Source: Rhodobacteraceae bacterium M382
GTDB taxonomy: Bacteria > Pseudomonadota > Alphaproteobacteria > Rhodobacterales > Rhodobacteraceae
Direction of reading: 5' to 3'
Length of the DNA: 64,000 bases
Assembly (NCBI GenBank): GCA_025141015.1
Contig: CP081098.1
Span: forward strand, 2,238,501 to 2,302,500
Shown: positions 18,255 through 26,370 of the stretch, piece after piece
Layout of the letters: each line of letters opens with the position of its first letter
Position numbering within the stretch: position 1 is the first letter of the stretch
Notes under the pieces: model-generated
Seen by the model: only the letters and a program-made list of their open reading frames with translations
Database searches by the model: none
Told to the model about the DNA's origin: nothing
Made by a program: the position numbers and the translations under genes

Positions 18255-19439
18255 TCAGCGGGTCAGATCGCGCATTCCGCTTTCGAGGCCCGACAGGGTC
18301 ATTGGCACCATGCGGTTTTCAAAGATTTCCTGAACCATGCCGATGGAATGGGTGTAGTCCCAATATTTTTCGGGCACCGGATTGATCCACAGGTTTGATG
18401 TCCATTGTTCACGCGCGCGCTGAAGCCACACCTGGCCGGCTTCCTTGTTCCAATGTTCACTGGCTCCGCCGGGATAGGCGATTTCATAGGGGGACATCGA
18501 GGCATCGCCGACAAAGATGCATTTGTAATCTGGCCCATAGGTGCGCAGCACTTCGTGGGTTGGGGTCTGTGCGTCCCAGCGGCGGCGATTGTCCCGCCAG
18601 ACACCTTCGTACAGGCAATTGTGGAAATAATAGTATTCCAGATGTTTGAATTCGGTGCGGGCGGCAGAAAACAACTCTTCGACCACTTTGATATGCGGAT
18701 CCATTGACCCGCCCACATCCAGAAACAACAGCACCTTGACTGCATTGTGACGTTCGGGGCGGGTTTTTACGTCGAGATAGCCGTTCTCAGCCGTGGATCG
18801 AATGGTTCCGTCCAGATCCAGCTCTTCGTGGGCCCCTTCGCGGGCCCAGCGGCGCAGGCGTTTCAGCGCGACTTTGATATTGCGGGTCCCCAGTTCAACC
18901 GTGTCATCCAGGTTCTTGAATTCGCGTTTGTCCCAGACTTTGACAGCGCGCTGGTGACGGCTTTCCTTTTGGCCGATGCGCACGCCTTCTGGGTTGTACC
19001 CATAGGCCCCAAAGGGGGACGTCCCGGCGGTGCCAATCCATTTGTTGCCGCCCTGATGGCGGCCTTCCTGCTCCTTGAGCCGCTCCTTGAGCGTTTCCAT
19101 CAGCTTGTCGAACCCGCCCAGGGCTTCGATCTCGGCCATTTCTTCAGGGCTCAGGTGCTTCTCCGCCATCTTGCGGAGCCACTCTTCGGGGATGTCGACG
19201 GCGTCCATCACCTGCTGTGCAGTGATCTGTTCGAGCCCCTTGAAGCTGGACGCAAAGGCGCGATCGAATTTGTCGATATTGCGTTCGTCCTTCACCATCG
19301 ATGTTCGCGCGAGAAAGTAGAACTCTTCGACGTCATACATCGCCAGTCCCTGTTTCAGGGCCTGCAGAAAGGTCAGATACTCGCGCAGGGAAACGGGCAG
19401 GCCCGCGTTGCGAAGATTTTCAAAGAAGGGCTGGAACAT
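18255..19439 (-). CDS. VWA-domain protein of the CoxE type
   Basis: The 394-residue cytosolic protein has an N-terminal helical region (FQPFFENLRNAGLPVSLREY) and a C-terminal von Willebrand A domain beginning at VKVLLFLDVGGSMDPHIKVV. The metal-binding MIDAS motif is D-x-G-x-S rather than the classical D-x-S-x-S, as seen in CoxE-like proteins. Such proteins work with MoxR AAA+ ATPases as chaperones that insert cofactors or assemble complexes. A MoxR gene is the first gene of the same reverse-strand group, with a DUF2927 lipoprotein and a tiny membrane protein between. The client complex is unknown. Confidence 0.88.
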   Translation of the reverse strand: MFQPFFENLRNAGLPVSLREYLTFLQALKQGLAMYDVEEFYFLARTSMVKDERNIDKFDRAFASSFKGLEQITAQQVMDAVDIPEEWLRKMAEKHLSPEEMAEIEALGGFDKLMETLKERLKEQEGRHQGGNKWIGTAGTSPFGAYGYNPEGVRIGQKESRHQRAVKVWDKREFKNLDDTVELGTRNIKVALKRLRRWAREGAHEELDLDGTIRSTAENGYLDVKTRPERHNAVKVLLFLDVGGSMDPHIKVVEELFSAARTEFKHLEYYYFHNCLYEGVWRDNRRRWDAQTPTHEVLRTYGPDYKCIFVGDASMSPYEIAYPGGASEHWNKEAGQVWLQRAREQWTSNLWINPVPEKYWDYTHSIGMVQEIFENRMVPMTLSGLESGMRDLTR

Positions 19440-19452
19440 GGCAGTCCGATTG

Positions 19453-19620
19453 TCAGAGGGCGAAACGGTCGATCAGTACCGTCAGAATAGTCGCCACAAT
19501 CCCCAGTGCGATAGCGTAAACCGCTGCATATTGCAGGATATCCGCTATTGCGCCGCCACGTTTTTTTGCTGCCCGCGCGCCAAGGATTGCGCCCACTACA
19601 ATCGCTGCAATGATGATCAT
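19453..19620 (-). CDS. Small membrane protein (55 aa)
   Basis: An ATG at 19620 opens a 55-codon frame: MIIIAAIVVGAILGARAAKK, RGGAIADILQYAAVYAIALG, IVATILTVLIDRFAL. It has two predicted transmembrane helices (about residues 2-16 and 31-50) separated by a basic loop with RAAKKRGG. It lies 4 bp after the DUF2927 gene and 13 bp before the VWA gene, so operon position supports translation. It is likely an inner-membrane protein of the same MoxR/VWA unit. I do not recognise a named family. Confidence 0.72.
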   Translation of the reverse strand: MIIIAAIVVGAILGARAAKKRGGAIADILQYAAVYAIALGIVATILTVLIDRFAL

Positions 19621-19624
19621 GTTA

Positions 19625-20998
19625 TCAGATGCCCGTTTTTTGTTGCGGGTTCAGCGCCGAGATTTCCTGCATCTTGGCCCGAACCGCCCAGTCCGAACCG
19701 AACCCGTACCGTGCCCAGCCAAGGCTGTCCAGCCTGACAATCCGCGCCTGGTCCGGGCGATTGATCAACTCCAGCGCTTCGGCCTGCAACATCATCAATG
19801 TTGACAGCAGCGCCGCATTTTCCGATTGCGCGGCGACGGACAAATACGGGCGGATATTGGCCAATGCGCCATCGCCGTTGCCTTTGGTAATCTGATAGGC
19901 CGCAATCTGCGTCGATACATAGGCGCGATGCAGCTGCGTATCGGGAGAGTTTTCCAGGAACTGCATGGCGCTGTGGTAATGGCGTTGGGCCAGATCGGGA
20001 TCGTGCCCTTGGGTCATTCGGCCCAGTATATAGTGGCTAAAGGCGCGGCGGTGATCGCGCCAGCCCATTTGCTGGGCCGTCGCGGCGGCGGCATGGGCGG
20101 CCTGACGTCTTTGTTCGGGCTTGGAGCCGGGGCCAAGTGCGGCCTGAACGTTTTCAACCCAGGACCGGGGGGTGACGGCCACGGGGCGTGTCGGTAAACC
20201 AACGCCTTGGGGATTGAGCCGCGCCAAAATGCGCGGCAACTGGGCGGCGACCTGACCTTTGGTCATACCGGTGCGCAGTTCCGGCGCATACGTGGCGCGC
20301 AGGATCAGCATGTCAAACCCGGTCAACACCGTATGGACATTGTCGTCATTGAACACGGAATCCGGTAGGCGATACAGATCATTCAGCGGTCCGATGGCCT
20401 GGGCCAGCTCTTCGTGCAGGCAATCGCGGATTTCCTGTGGGCTGGCGTCCCGCGGGATAAAAACACCCAGCCGGGACCGGTCGCGCAGCAGGGCCCAATT
20501 GGTCTTGGGGCTGTGTCGGTTGCGCCGGTATTCAGACAGGCTGGACGCGTTGGGCACCACGAAACAGGCGGCCTGGGGCAGCGCCCGTCTGATCTCCGAG
20601 CGGTCTACAGCCTCGATGGTGATATTGGCATCGCTGCCTTGAACCTGTCGGATGTCAATTCCGGCTTCGGTTCGAAAGCGGGCCAGAAGCCGGGTCAGAT
20701 CGTGTCGCAGGTTCGACGGCGGTGCGCCGGTCACCCGGACAGAAATCGGCGTTTCAAACCGTGTGAAGACCGGCAATTCACGGCCGCTTTCCAGCTGAAA
20801 ATGCAGATCCAGGAAATCGGCGGCGATATTGCCGTTGGATCGGGCAGGGGCGCTGGGGTGGGCGACGGAAAACGCCTTCATCGGGGGCAGGGAGCTTTCC
20901 GCGATCTGCGCCCGCGATGGCGGATCCTCGAATGGAACCGTGTCGCAGGCCGCGACCAGGGCAAAGACCGAACTGGCAAGTAGCAAAGATCGGATCAT
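19625..20998 (-). CDS. DUF2927-type lipoprotein
   Basis: From the ATG at 20998 the 457-residue protein starts with a lipoprotein signal (MIRSLLLASSVFALVAAC; lipobox VAAC, Cys18). The next 230 residues match what I know of DUF2927: FTRFETPISVRVTGAPPSNL, then DLTRLLARFRTEAGIDI, and CLHEELAQAIGPLNDLYRLP, which has a metalloprotease-like HEE sequence. The C-terminal half is helical and TPR-like (about residues 290-440). An upstream ATG at 21046 would spoil the signal peptide. It is probably anchored in the periplasm. It sits between moxR and vwa genes, which suggests a shared envelope-related function. Confidence 0.8.
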   Translation of the reverse strand: MIRSLLLASSVFALVAACDTVPFEDPPSRAQIAESSLPPMKAFSVAHPSAPARSNGNIAADFLDLHFQLESGRELPVFTRFETPISVRVTGAPPSNLRHDLTRLLARFRTEAGIDIRQVQGSDANITIEAVDRSEIRRALPQAACFVVPNASSLSEYRRNRHSPKTNWALLRDRSRLGVFIPRDASPQEIRDCLHEELAQAIGPLNDLYRLPDSVFNDDNVHTVLTGFDMLILRATYAPELRTGMTKGQVAAQLPRILARLNPQGVGLPTRPVAVTPRSWVENVQAALGPGSKPEQRRQAAHAAAATAQQMGWRDHRRAFSHYILGRMTQGHDPDLAQRHYHSAMQFLENSPDTQLHRAYVSTQIAAYQITKGNGDGALANIRPYLSVAAQSENAALLSTLMMLQAEALELINRPDQARIVRLDSLGWARYGFGSDWAVRAKMQEISALNPQQKTGI

Positions 20999-21270
20999 GC
21001 GTGTTTGGCCTCGCGCGGTTGAATCTGCCATACACTCGTCGCGCACAGGTTTTCTGCACGCTGCAAACGCGTTTCAATCGTTACCAATTCAAAAACTATC
21101 AGGGGCAATGCAAAGGATCCCATTAATGACAATCACATGTCAGATATCGCTATTGTGATACGTCATTTGGGCGAAACTGTGAAGCGAAACAGCCGCCACC
21201 GCGGCAATTGTGGGGTCAACTTCGTTTCCGATGGGGCAACGGCGCATCCGGAGATGCGCCGATCAGGTGT

Positions 21271-22110
21271 TCACCGACGTCCGCGCGCCATAAAGGCAAG
21301 ACGTTCGAACAGATGGACGTCCTGTTCGTTCTTGAGCAATGCACCGTGCAGCTTGGGCAAGGCATCCGCGCCGCCCCGTGCCAGATCTTCGGGCGTGAGG
21401 TCTTCGGCCAGCAACAGCTTGAGCCAGTCCAGAACTTCGGAGGTTGATGGCTTTTTCTTGAGCCCGGATGTCTCGCGAATTTCATAGAACTGGGTCAGGG
21501 CCGTGGTGAGCAAGGTGTCCTTGATACCGGGGTGGTGGACTTCGACGATCTTGCGCATCGTGTCCGCGTCCGGGAACCGGATGTAGTGAAAGAAGCAGCG
21601 GCGTAGGAAGGCGTCCGGCAGCTCTTTTTCGTTGTTCGACGTGATGATCATGATCGGGCGGTGTTTGGCCCGGATGGTTTCACCGGTCTCGTAGACATGG
21701 AACTCCATCTTGTCGAGCTCCTGCAACAGATCATTGGGGAACTCGATATCGGCCTTGTCGATCTCGTCAATCAGCAGGACAACTTTTTCGTCCGCATCAA
21801 AGGCTTCCCACAGCTTTCCCTTTTTGATGTAGTTTTTCACGTCGTGGACGCGTTCTTCGCCCAATTGGCTGTCGCGCAGGCGGCTGACCGCGTCGTATTC
21901 ATACAGCCCCTGTTGGGCGCGGGTGGTGGATTTGACATTCCATTCGATCATCCGAAGACCCAATGCGCCGGCGACCTGGCGTGCCAGTTCGGTTTTTCCG
22001 GTGCCGGGCTCGCCCTTGACCAGCAGCGGACGTTCCAGTGTCACCGCGGCATTGACCGCAACGGTCAGGTCTTCGGTTGCGACATATTCGGCGGTGCCGT
22101 TGAATCTCAT
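21271..22110 (-). CDS. MoxR-family AAA+ ATPase
   Basis: The start is taken at 22110 (MRFNGTAEYVATEDLTVAVN), just after a GAGGA ribosome site; the frame is open upstream but has no family similarity there. The 279-residue protein has Walker A GEPGTGKTEL (about residues 33-42), Walker B VVLLIDEIDKAD, and a later sensor region ending ITSNNEKELPDAFLRRCFFH. MoxR ATPases act with VWA proteins to activate or assemble enzyme complexes. The CoxE-like VWA gene lies downstream on the same strand, with a 272-bp gap before the DUF2927 gene. Confidence 0.92.
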   Translation of the reverse strand: MRFNGTAEYVATEDLTVAVNAAVTLERPLLVKGEPGTGKTELARQVAGALGLRMIEWNVKSTTRAQQGLYEYDAVSRLRDSQLGEERVHDVKNYIKKGKLWEAFDADEKVVLLIDEIDKADIEFPNDLLQELDKMEFHVYETGETIRAKHRPIMIITSNNEKELPDAFLRRCFFHYIRFPDADTMRKIVEVHHPGIKDTLLTTALTQFYEIRETSGLKKKPSTSEVLDWLKLLLAEDLTPEDLARGGADALPKLHGALLKNEQDVHLFERLAFMARGRR

Positions 22111-22553
22111 GTGGGTCCTCGCGCGTGCGTGTGTAATTTCGTTGCGCACCATACCAGCCCGCGCTGGCGCAGCAAGAGCACGACCGGGCAAATGTCGGAC
22201 ATTTGGGGACATGACGCGGCGTAGGACGTTTGGCTGGATTGCAACCTGCAACCGTGCGGAACTGAGTCGCGGCTGCGCAACAATATGTCCCGACCGAGCC
22301 CAATGTCTCCGAGATTGCCGCGTGACCACACGGAACCACATTTATCACCGCCACGACAGGGCATACCGTAACAGTCTGCATTTTATTGCATATTTGGCCG
22401 CTAACGGTAGCGGACGTTGCGGCAGGCCCGCCAAGCTGTTTTTGTGTAGTGACAATCTGCTAGCGACCCGTTAAAGCCTGCGTCCAGAGGGGGAGCCAGA
22501 GGTCGGCATTCATTTCTTCAGCTGTCAAATCTGGCCAGACCGAAGGAGCGGAA
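22111..22553. other. Divergent intergenic region between moxR and dksA, no gene seen
   Basis: This region of about 440 bp must hold the promoters of both genes. It contains one perfect dyad (listed separately) and, directly before dksA, the ribosome site GAAGGAGCGGAA. I recognise no coding frame or structured RNA. Confidence 0.5.
22189..22205. promoter_or_regulatory. 17-bp dyad, possible operator upstream of moxR
   Basis: CAAATGT-CGG-ACATTTG is a perfect 7-bp inverted repeat with a 3-base centre, about 80 bp upstream of the moxR start and 350 bp upstream of dksA. No regulator is known to me for this site. Confidence 0.35.
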
Positions 22554-22976
22554 ATGAACCAGGAAGTGCTTCTGCCGGATGACTACAAACCGGCCGAAAA
22601 TGAACCTTTCATGAATAAGCGGCAGCAGGAATATTTTCGTCGCAAATTGTTGGACTGGAAACAGGATCTTATGGCGGACAGCCGCGATACGATCGAAGGT
22701 TTGCAGGACGGCACGCGCAATATTCCAGATGTGGCTGATCGCGCAAGCGAAGAAACTGACCGTGCGCTGGAACTGCGTACTCGGGATCGCCAGCGCAAGC
22801 TGGTGTCCAAGATCGACGCGGCATTGCGTCGGCTGGATGAAGGTGAATTCGGATACTGCGAAGTGACCGGAGAACCGATTTCGTTGAAACGTCTGGATGC
22901 GCGTCCCATCGCGACGATGAGCCTGGAAGCCCAGGAACGTCATGAGCGTCGGGAAAAAGTGCATCGCGACGACTAA
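22554..22976 (+). CDS. dksA: RNA polymerase-binding transcription factor DksA (single-cysteine type)
   Basis: The 140-residue protein has the DksA architecture. A coiled coil (about residues 30-105) has the acidic tip DVADRASEETDRALEL, and a C-terminal globular part follows (FGYCEVTGEPISLKRLDARP). DksA works with ppGpp at the RNA polymerase secondary channel. The classical zinc finger has four cysteines; here only one Cys remains, in GYCEVTGEP, as in the Rhodobacter sphaeroides DksA used in published E. coli work. The protein should therefore not need zinc. A strong ribosome site precedes it and a terminator follows. Confidence 0.95.
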   Translation: MNQEVLLPDDYKPAENEPFMNKRQQEYFRRKLLDWKQDLMADSRDTIEGLQDGTRNIPDVADRASEETDRALELRTRDRQRKLVSKIDAALRRLDEGEFGYCEVTGEPISLKRLDARPIATMSLEAQERHERREKVHRDD

Positions 22977-23039
22977 ATTTGCCATGCCTTAGGCGTCGGG
23001 CGCTGCAATATCTGCGCGTCCGCTCATGAACGGTACAGG

Positions 23040-23077
23040 AAACGGCCAGAATCTTGGGGTTCTGGCCGTTTCCTTTG
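23040..23077 (+). terminator. Rho-independent terminator after dksA
   Basis: A perfect 12-bp stem (AAACGGCCAGAA / TTCTGGCCGTTT) with an 8-base loop is followed by CCTTTGTTT. It separates dksA from the monooxygenase gene. Confidence 0.85.
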
Positions 23078-23183
23078 TTTCACTCAGATTTGCCGCGGTT
23101 TCCGGGAATTGTCTGTTGCGGGGCGCGCCGGGGTGTTTAAAACCCGTGTTCACACCCCGAGGCTGACACACAAGAGGATCACC

Positions 23184-24371
23184 ATGAGTCTGAACGGTCG
23201 AAAGATAACGATTGTCGGGGCCGGGATTGGTGGTCTGGCGTCGGCGCTGTGTCTGCAGCGCAAGGGGGCTTGTGTCACCGTTTTGGAACAGGCAGATGCC
23301 ATTTCCGAAGTCGGGGCCGGGCTTCAGATTAGCCCCAATGGCGTCGCCGTGCTGCGGGCGCTCGGGCTCGAAGAGGGGCTGCGTGAAACATCTGTCCAGG
23401 CCCGTTCGGTGGTGTTGCGCGATTACGCCCAAGGGCAGGACGTACTGTGTCTGGATCTGGAGCGTTACGCCAGCGACCAGGCCTTTTACTTTGTTCATCG
23501 TTCGGATCTGATCACGCTGTTGGCGAATGCGGTGCGCAAGGCTGGTGTACAGGTGCGCCTGCTACAGAAAGTCGCCAAGGTCGTGCCGGACAATCAGGCC
23601 CCCACGGTTTGGCTGGCAAACGGAGCCCAGGCGCGCCCGGATCTGGTTGTTGGGGCCGATGGGTTGCATTCACGGGCGCGCGTCGCGCTGAATGGTGACG
23701 ATGCGGCGTTCTTTACCGGGCAGGTGGCCTGGCGGGCCACGATTCCCAACGATCTGAACCTCCCGGCGCAAGCCCAGGTGTTCATGGGGCCGGGTCGTCA
23801 TATGGTGTGCTATCCGCTGCGCAATGGCGAACGGATCAATATCGTTGCGGTTCAGGAACGCGATGCCTGGGCCGATGAAGGGTGGCATTTCTCGGATGAC
23901 CCGGAAAACTTGCGGGCCGCCTTTTCAGATTTTGGGGGCGTTGGGCATGAAATCCTTGCGCGGGTCGATACGGTCGGTCTGTGGGGGTTGTTCCGCCACC
24001 CGGTTGCAAAGCATTGGTATCGGGGCAATGTGGCGCTGGTTGGGGATGCCGCACATCCGACGCTGCCCTTTATGGCGCAGGGGGCCAATCTGGCATTGGA
24101 AGATTCATGGGTGTTGGCCGATTGCCTGGATCAGATCCAGGATCCTGATCTGGCCCTGATGCGGTATCAAACCCTGCGACGCCCCCGGGCGGCCAAAGTG
24201 GTCGGTGCGGCCAATGGCAATGCGTGGAAGTATCACCTGCGTCTGCCGCCAGTGCGCGGGATGGCACATATGGTGTTGGGATTAGGCGGGCGACTGGCAC
24301 CTCGGCGCATGGTACGCCAGTTCGACTGGATTTATCGCCATGATGTCACAGCGGGCGCAGCGGCCCGCTGA
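23184..24371 (+). CDS. FAD-dependent monooxygenase (salicylate / 3-hydroxybenzoate hydroxylase-like)
   Basis: The 395-residue protein has the group A flavin monooxygenase layout. KITIVGAGIGGLASALCLQR binds FAD at the N-terminus, DLVVGADGLHSRAR is the conserved DG motif, and VALVGDAAHPTLPFMAQGAN is the second FAD motif. The closest textbook relatives hydroxylate salicylate or 3-hydroxybenzoate using NADH and O2. The start at 23184 follows AAGAGGATCACC; an earlier ATG at 23109 adds 25 non-homologous residues. It is a single gene with no ring-cleavage genes beside it, so the substrate is open. It is convergent with xthA. Confidence 0.88.
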   Translation: MSLNGRKITIVGAGIGGLASALCLQRKGACVTVLEQADAISEVGAGLQISPNGVAVLRALGLEEGLRETSVQARSVVLRDYAQGQDVLCLDLERYASDQAFYFVHRSDLITLLANAVRKAGVQVRLLQKVAKVVPDNQAPTVWLANGAQARPDLVVGADGLHSRARVALNGDDAAFFTGQVAWRATIPNDLNLPAQAQVFMGPGRHMVCYPLRNGERINIVAVQERDAWADEGWHFSDDPENLRAAFSDFGGVGHEILARVDTVGLWGLFRHPVAKHWYRGNVALVGDAAHPTLPFMAQGANLALEDSWVLADCLDQIQDPDLALMRYQTLRRPRAAKVVGAANGNAWKYHLRLPPVRGMAHMVLGLGGRLAPRRMVRQFDWIYRHDVTAGAAAR

Positions 24372-24386
24372 CATCGCGCTGTTGGA

Positions 24387-25193
24387 TCAAAGATCCAGAT
24401 CGACCCAGACCGGCACGTGATCTGACGGCTTTTCCCGCCCGCGCACATGTTTGTCGATTTCGCATGCGCGCAGCAGATCCGCAGCCTGTGCGCTGAGCAG
24501 AAAGTGGTCGATGCGGATGCCGTCATCGCGGTTCCAGGCACCGGCCTGATAATCCCAGAACGAATAATGCCCCGGACCCGTATGGCAACTGCGAAAGGCT
24601 TCGGTGAATCCGAGGTTCAGAATGCGACGGAACGCAGCGCGGCTTTCGGGTCGGAACAGGGCGTCTTTGCGCCAGGCGTCCGGGCGATTGGCGTCCTCGG
24701 CCTGGGGGATGATGTTGTAGTCACCCGCCATCAAAACCGGCATCTCGCTGGCCAGAAGATCGCGCGCGTGATCGTGCAGGCGCTGCATCCAGGCGAGCTT
24801 GTAGGCATATTTCCCGCCTGCCACCGGGCTGTTGTCGGGTTCCAGTTCCACGGGGTTTCCATTGGGCAGATACAACCCACAGATGCGGATCGCCTGTTTG
24901 CCGACCACTGTGGCCTCGATCCAGCGCGCCTGTTCATCGCTGTCATCCCCTGGCAGGCCCCGGCTGACGTCTTCGAGCGGCAATTTCGACAGGATGGCGA
25001 CACCGTTAAAGCTTTTCTGTCCGTGGGTTTCCACATTGTAGCCACGGGATTCAAACAGATCGCGCGGAAAGGCATCGTCGATGGATTTGATTTCCTGCAG
25101 CAGAACAACATCGGGCTGTGCTTCGTCCAACCAATCGGGCAGGGCCTGAGCCCGGGCTTTGATACCGTTGATGTTGAAGGTGGCGATCTTCAT
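24387..25193 (-). CDS. xthA: Exodeoxyribonuclease III (AP endonuclease)
   Basis: From 25193 the 268-residue protein begins MKIATFNINGIKARAQALPD and carries the EEP nuclease motifs: LLQEIKSIDD (catalytic Glu), MAGDYNIIPQAED (Asp/Asn pair) and the terminal PSDHVPVWVDLDL (catalytic His). It repairs abasic sites and degrades 3' ends of duplex DNA. The upstream ATG at 25253 is rejected because the enzyme normally starts exactly at MKIATFN. It is transcribed away from the 367-bp regulatory gap that precedes the repeat-protein operon. Confidence 0.94.
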   Translation of the reverse strand: MKIATFNINGIKARAQALPDWLDEAQPDVVLLQEIKSIDDAFPRDLFESRGYNVETHGQKSFNGVAILSKLPLEDVSRGLPGDDSDEQARWIEATVVGKQAIRICGLYLPNGNPVELEPDNSPVAGGKYAYKLAWMQRLHDHARDLLASEMPVLMAGDYNIIPQAEDANRPDAWRKDALFRPESRAAFRRILNLGFTEAFRSCHTGPGHYSFWDYQAGAWNRDDGIRIDHFLLSAQAADLLRACEIDKHVRGREKPSDHVPVWVDLDL

Positions 25194-25374
25194 GACCTGT
25201 CTCCCGGATGTCTGGCGCTGATGTTCTATCGCTGAACCCGTCGCGCAGGGCAAGCGTCAGGGGTGTTTCAATATCGAAAAATACGAATCGAACGAGTGGA
25301 GAGAACAGTGATTCCCGTTCGATTCGGACACAACCTATAGCTGCATGGCGTCGTTTGGTGACACATTTGGGGGG

Positions 25375-25383
25375 TGTGGATAA
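25375..25383 (-). promoter_or_regulatory. Perfect DnaA-box 9-mer (first copy)
   Basis: TGTGGATAA is the exact complement of the consensus DnaA box TTATCCACA. A second identical copy lies 76 bp downstream in the same orientation. Function is inferred from consensus only. Confidence 0.5.
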
Positions 25384-25389
25384 GTTTTT

Positions 25390-25407
25390 TGACTCTGATT
25401 AGAGTCA
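25390..25407. promoter_or_regulatory. Dyad TGACTCT-GATT-AGAGTCA, possible operator
   Basis: A perfect 7-bp inverted repeat with a 4-base centre lies between the two DnaA boxes. A further GAGTCA occurs 14 bp downstream inside TTGAGTCAA (25421-25429). The cluster lies 130-170 bp upstream of the repeat-protein start. The regulator is unknown. Confidence 0.45.
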
Positions 25408-25450
25408 TCACGTTTGGGAATTGAGTCAACTTTCTATTCGACTTTCTTAA

Positions 25451-25459
25451 TGTGGATAA
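25451..25459 (-). promoter_or_regulatory. Perfect DnaA-box 9-mer (second copy)
   Basis: TGTGGATAA again, in the same orientation as the first copy. A weak promoter-like pair TTGGCG (25461-25466) and TAGAAA (25483-25488) with 16-bp spacing follows directly, so DnaA bound here would touch the presumed -35 region. Confidence 0.5.
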
Positions 25460-25560
25460 CTTGGCGCAAGAACACCTTGTGGTAGAAAAGCCTCTTTTCA
25501 GGTCGCCTTCTGGGTGCAAGCGTTGAGGCACGATCAACTTCACAACTGGGGACTTCTGCC

Positions 25561-26298
25561 ATGAACGCTCAACTCAAAGCCTACGACATCGAAACCGCTC
25601 TCACCAGCACGCCTGTCAACAGCCTGTTGGACGGCGAAGGAACTGCGATGTTCTCGTCCGGTTCTGCACCTGTTCTGACAACCGATCTGTTGGATGGTGA
25701 CGCAACTGCTCTGTTCTCATCAGGCTCCGCTCCGACCGCATCGACAGCCACGATCACCGGCGAAGGGGTCGAAATGTTCTCGTCCGGTTCTGCGCCTGTT
25801 CTCAGCTCAACCGCTTTGACGGGCGAATTGGTTCAGATGTTCTCGTCAGGCTCCGCTCCTGCGGCATCGGCAGACGCCACCGCCGGCGAAGGCACCCAGA
25901 TGTTCTCCTCGGGATCCGCTCCTGCGGCATCGGCAGACGCCACCACCGGCGAAGGTGTGCATATGTTCTCGTCAGGCTCCGCCCCTGCGGCATCGGCAGA
26001 CACCACCACCGGCGAAGGCACCCAGATGTTCTCCTCGGGCTCCGCACCTGCGGCATCGGCAGACGCCACCACCGGCGAAGGCACCCAGATGTTCTCCTCG
26101 GGCTCCGCTCCTGCGGCATCGGCAGACACCACCACCGGTGAAGGCACCCAGATGTTCTCCTCGGGTTCCGCTCCTGCGGCATCGGCGGACGTAACCACCG
26201 GCGAAGGCACCCAGATGTTCTCCTCGGGTTCTGCACCTGCGGCATCGGCGGACGCCACAGCGGGTGACGCAACCCATATGTTCTCGTCGGGCAGCTGA
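25561..26298 (+). CDS. Tandem-repeat protein with eleven MFSSGSAP repeats (possible precursor peptide)
   Basis: The 245-residue protein has a 29-residue unique N-terminus (MNAQLKAYDIETALTSTPVN, then SLLDGEGTA) followed by ten full copies of a 21-residue unit and an eleventh that stops after MFSSGS. Each unit is M/L-F-S-S-G-S, usually A-P, a Ser/Ala/Thr/Asp-rich spacer and a G-E/D-x-x element. The first three copies diverge; the later seven are nearly identical, implying recent expansion. There is no signal peptide, no membrane segment and no cysteine. GGGGAC lies upstream of the ATG. A helical protein of unknown function and an EamA transporter follow. A leader plus repeated core beside a possible processing protein and exporter resembles a ribosomal-peptide precursor, but no modifying enzyme is recognised. 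A structural or adhesive repeat protein is the alternative. Confidence 0.75.
   Translation: MNAQLKAYDIETALTSTPVNSLLDGEGTAMFSSGSAPVLTTDLLDGDATALFSSGSAPTASTATITGEGVEMFSSGSAPVLSSTALTGELVQMFSSGSAPAASADATAGEGTQMFSSGSAPAASADATTGEGVHMFSSGSAPAASADTTTGEGTQMFSSGSAPAASADATTGEGTQMFSSGSAPAASADTTTGEGTQMFSSGSAPAASADVTTGEGTQMFSSGSAPAASADATAGDATHMFSSGS
25648..26295 (+). repeat. 63-bp tandem coding repeat, ten full units plus a partial
   Basis: Units start every 63 bp from 25648 (ATGTTCTC...) and end with an 18-bp partial unit before the stop. The period is a multiple of three, so all copies stay in frame. Units 4-10 are nearly identical at DNA level. Variation is mostly at single codons such as GCC/ACC/GTA after the GCAGAC or GCGGAC, which fits recent slippage or recombination. 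Confidence 0.93.
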
Positions 26299-26370
26299 TC
26301 CGCGGGACACCGTCTGAAGTTGGTAACGGAGCGTTCAGAGAACGCATTTGAAAATAGGAAAGCAAACCAA

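Noticed and set aside
25375-25459. Chromosomal or plasmid replication origin
   Set aside because: Only two DnaA boxes, no clear A+T-rich unwinding repeats and no replication genes beside them. Regulation is more plausible.
25648-26295. CRISPR-like array
   Set aside because: The repeats are contiguous 63-bp coding units without unique spacers, and no cas genes are present.
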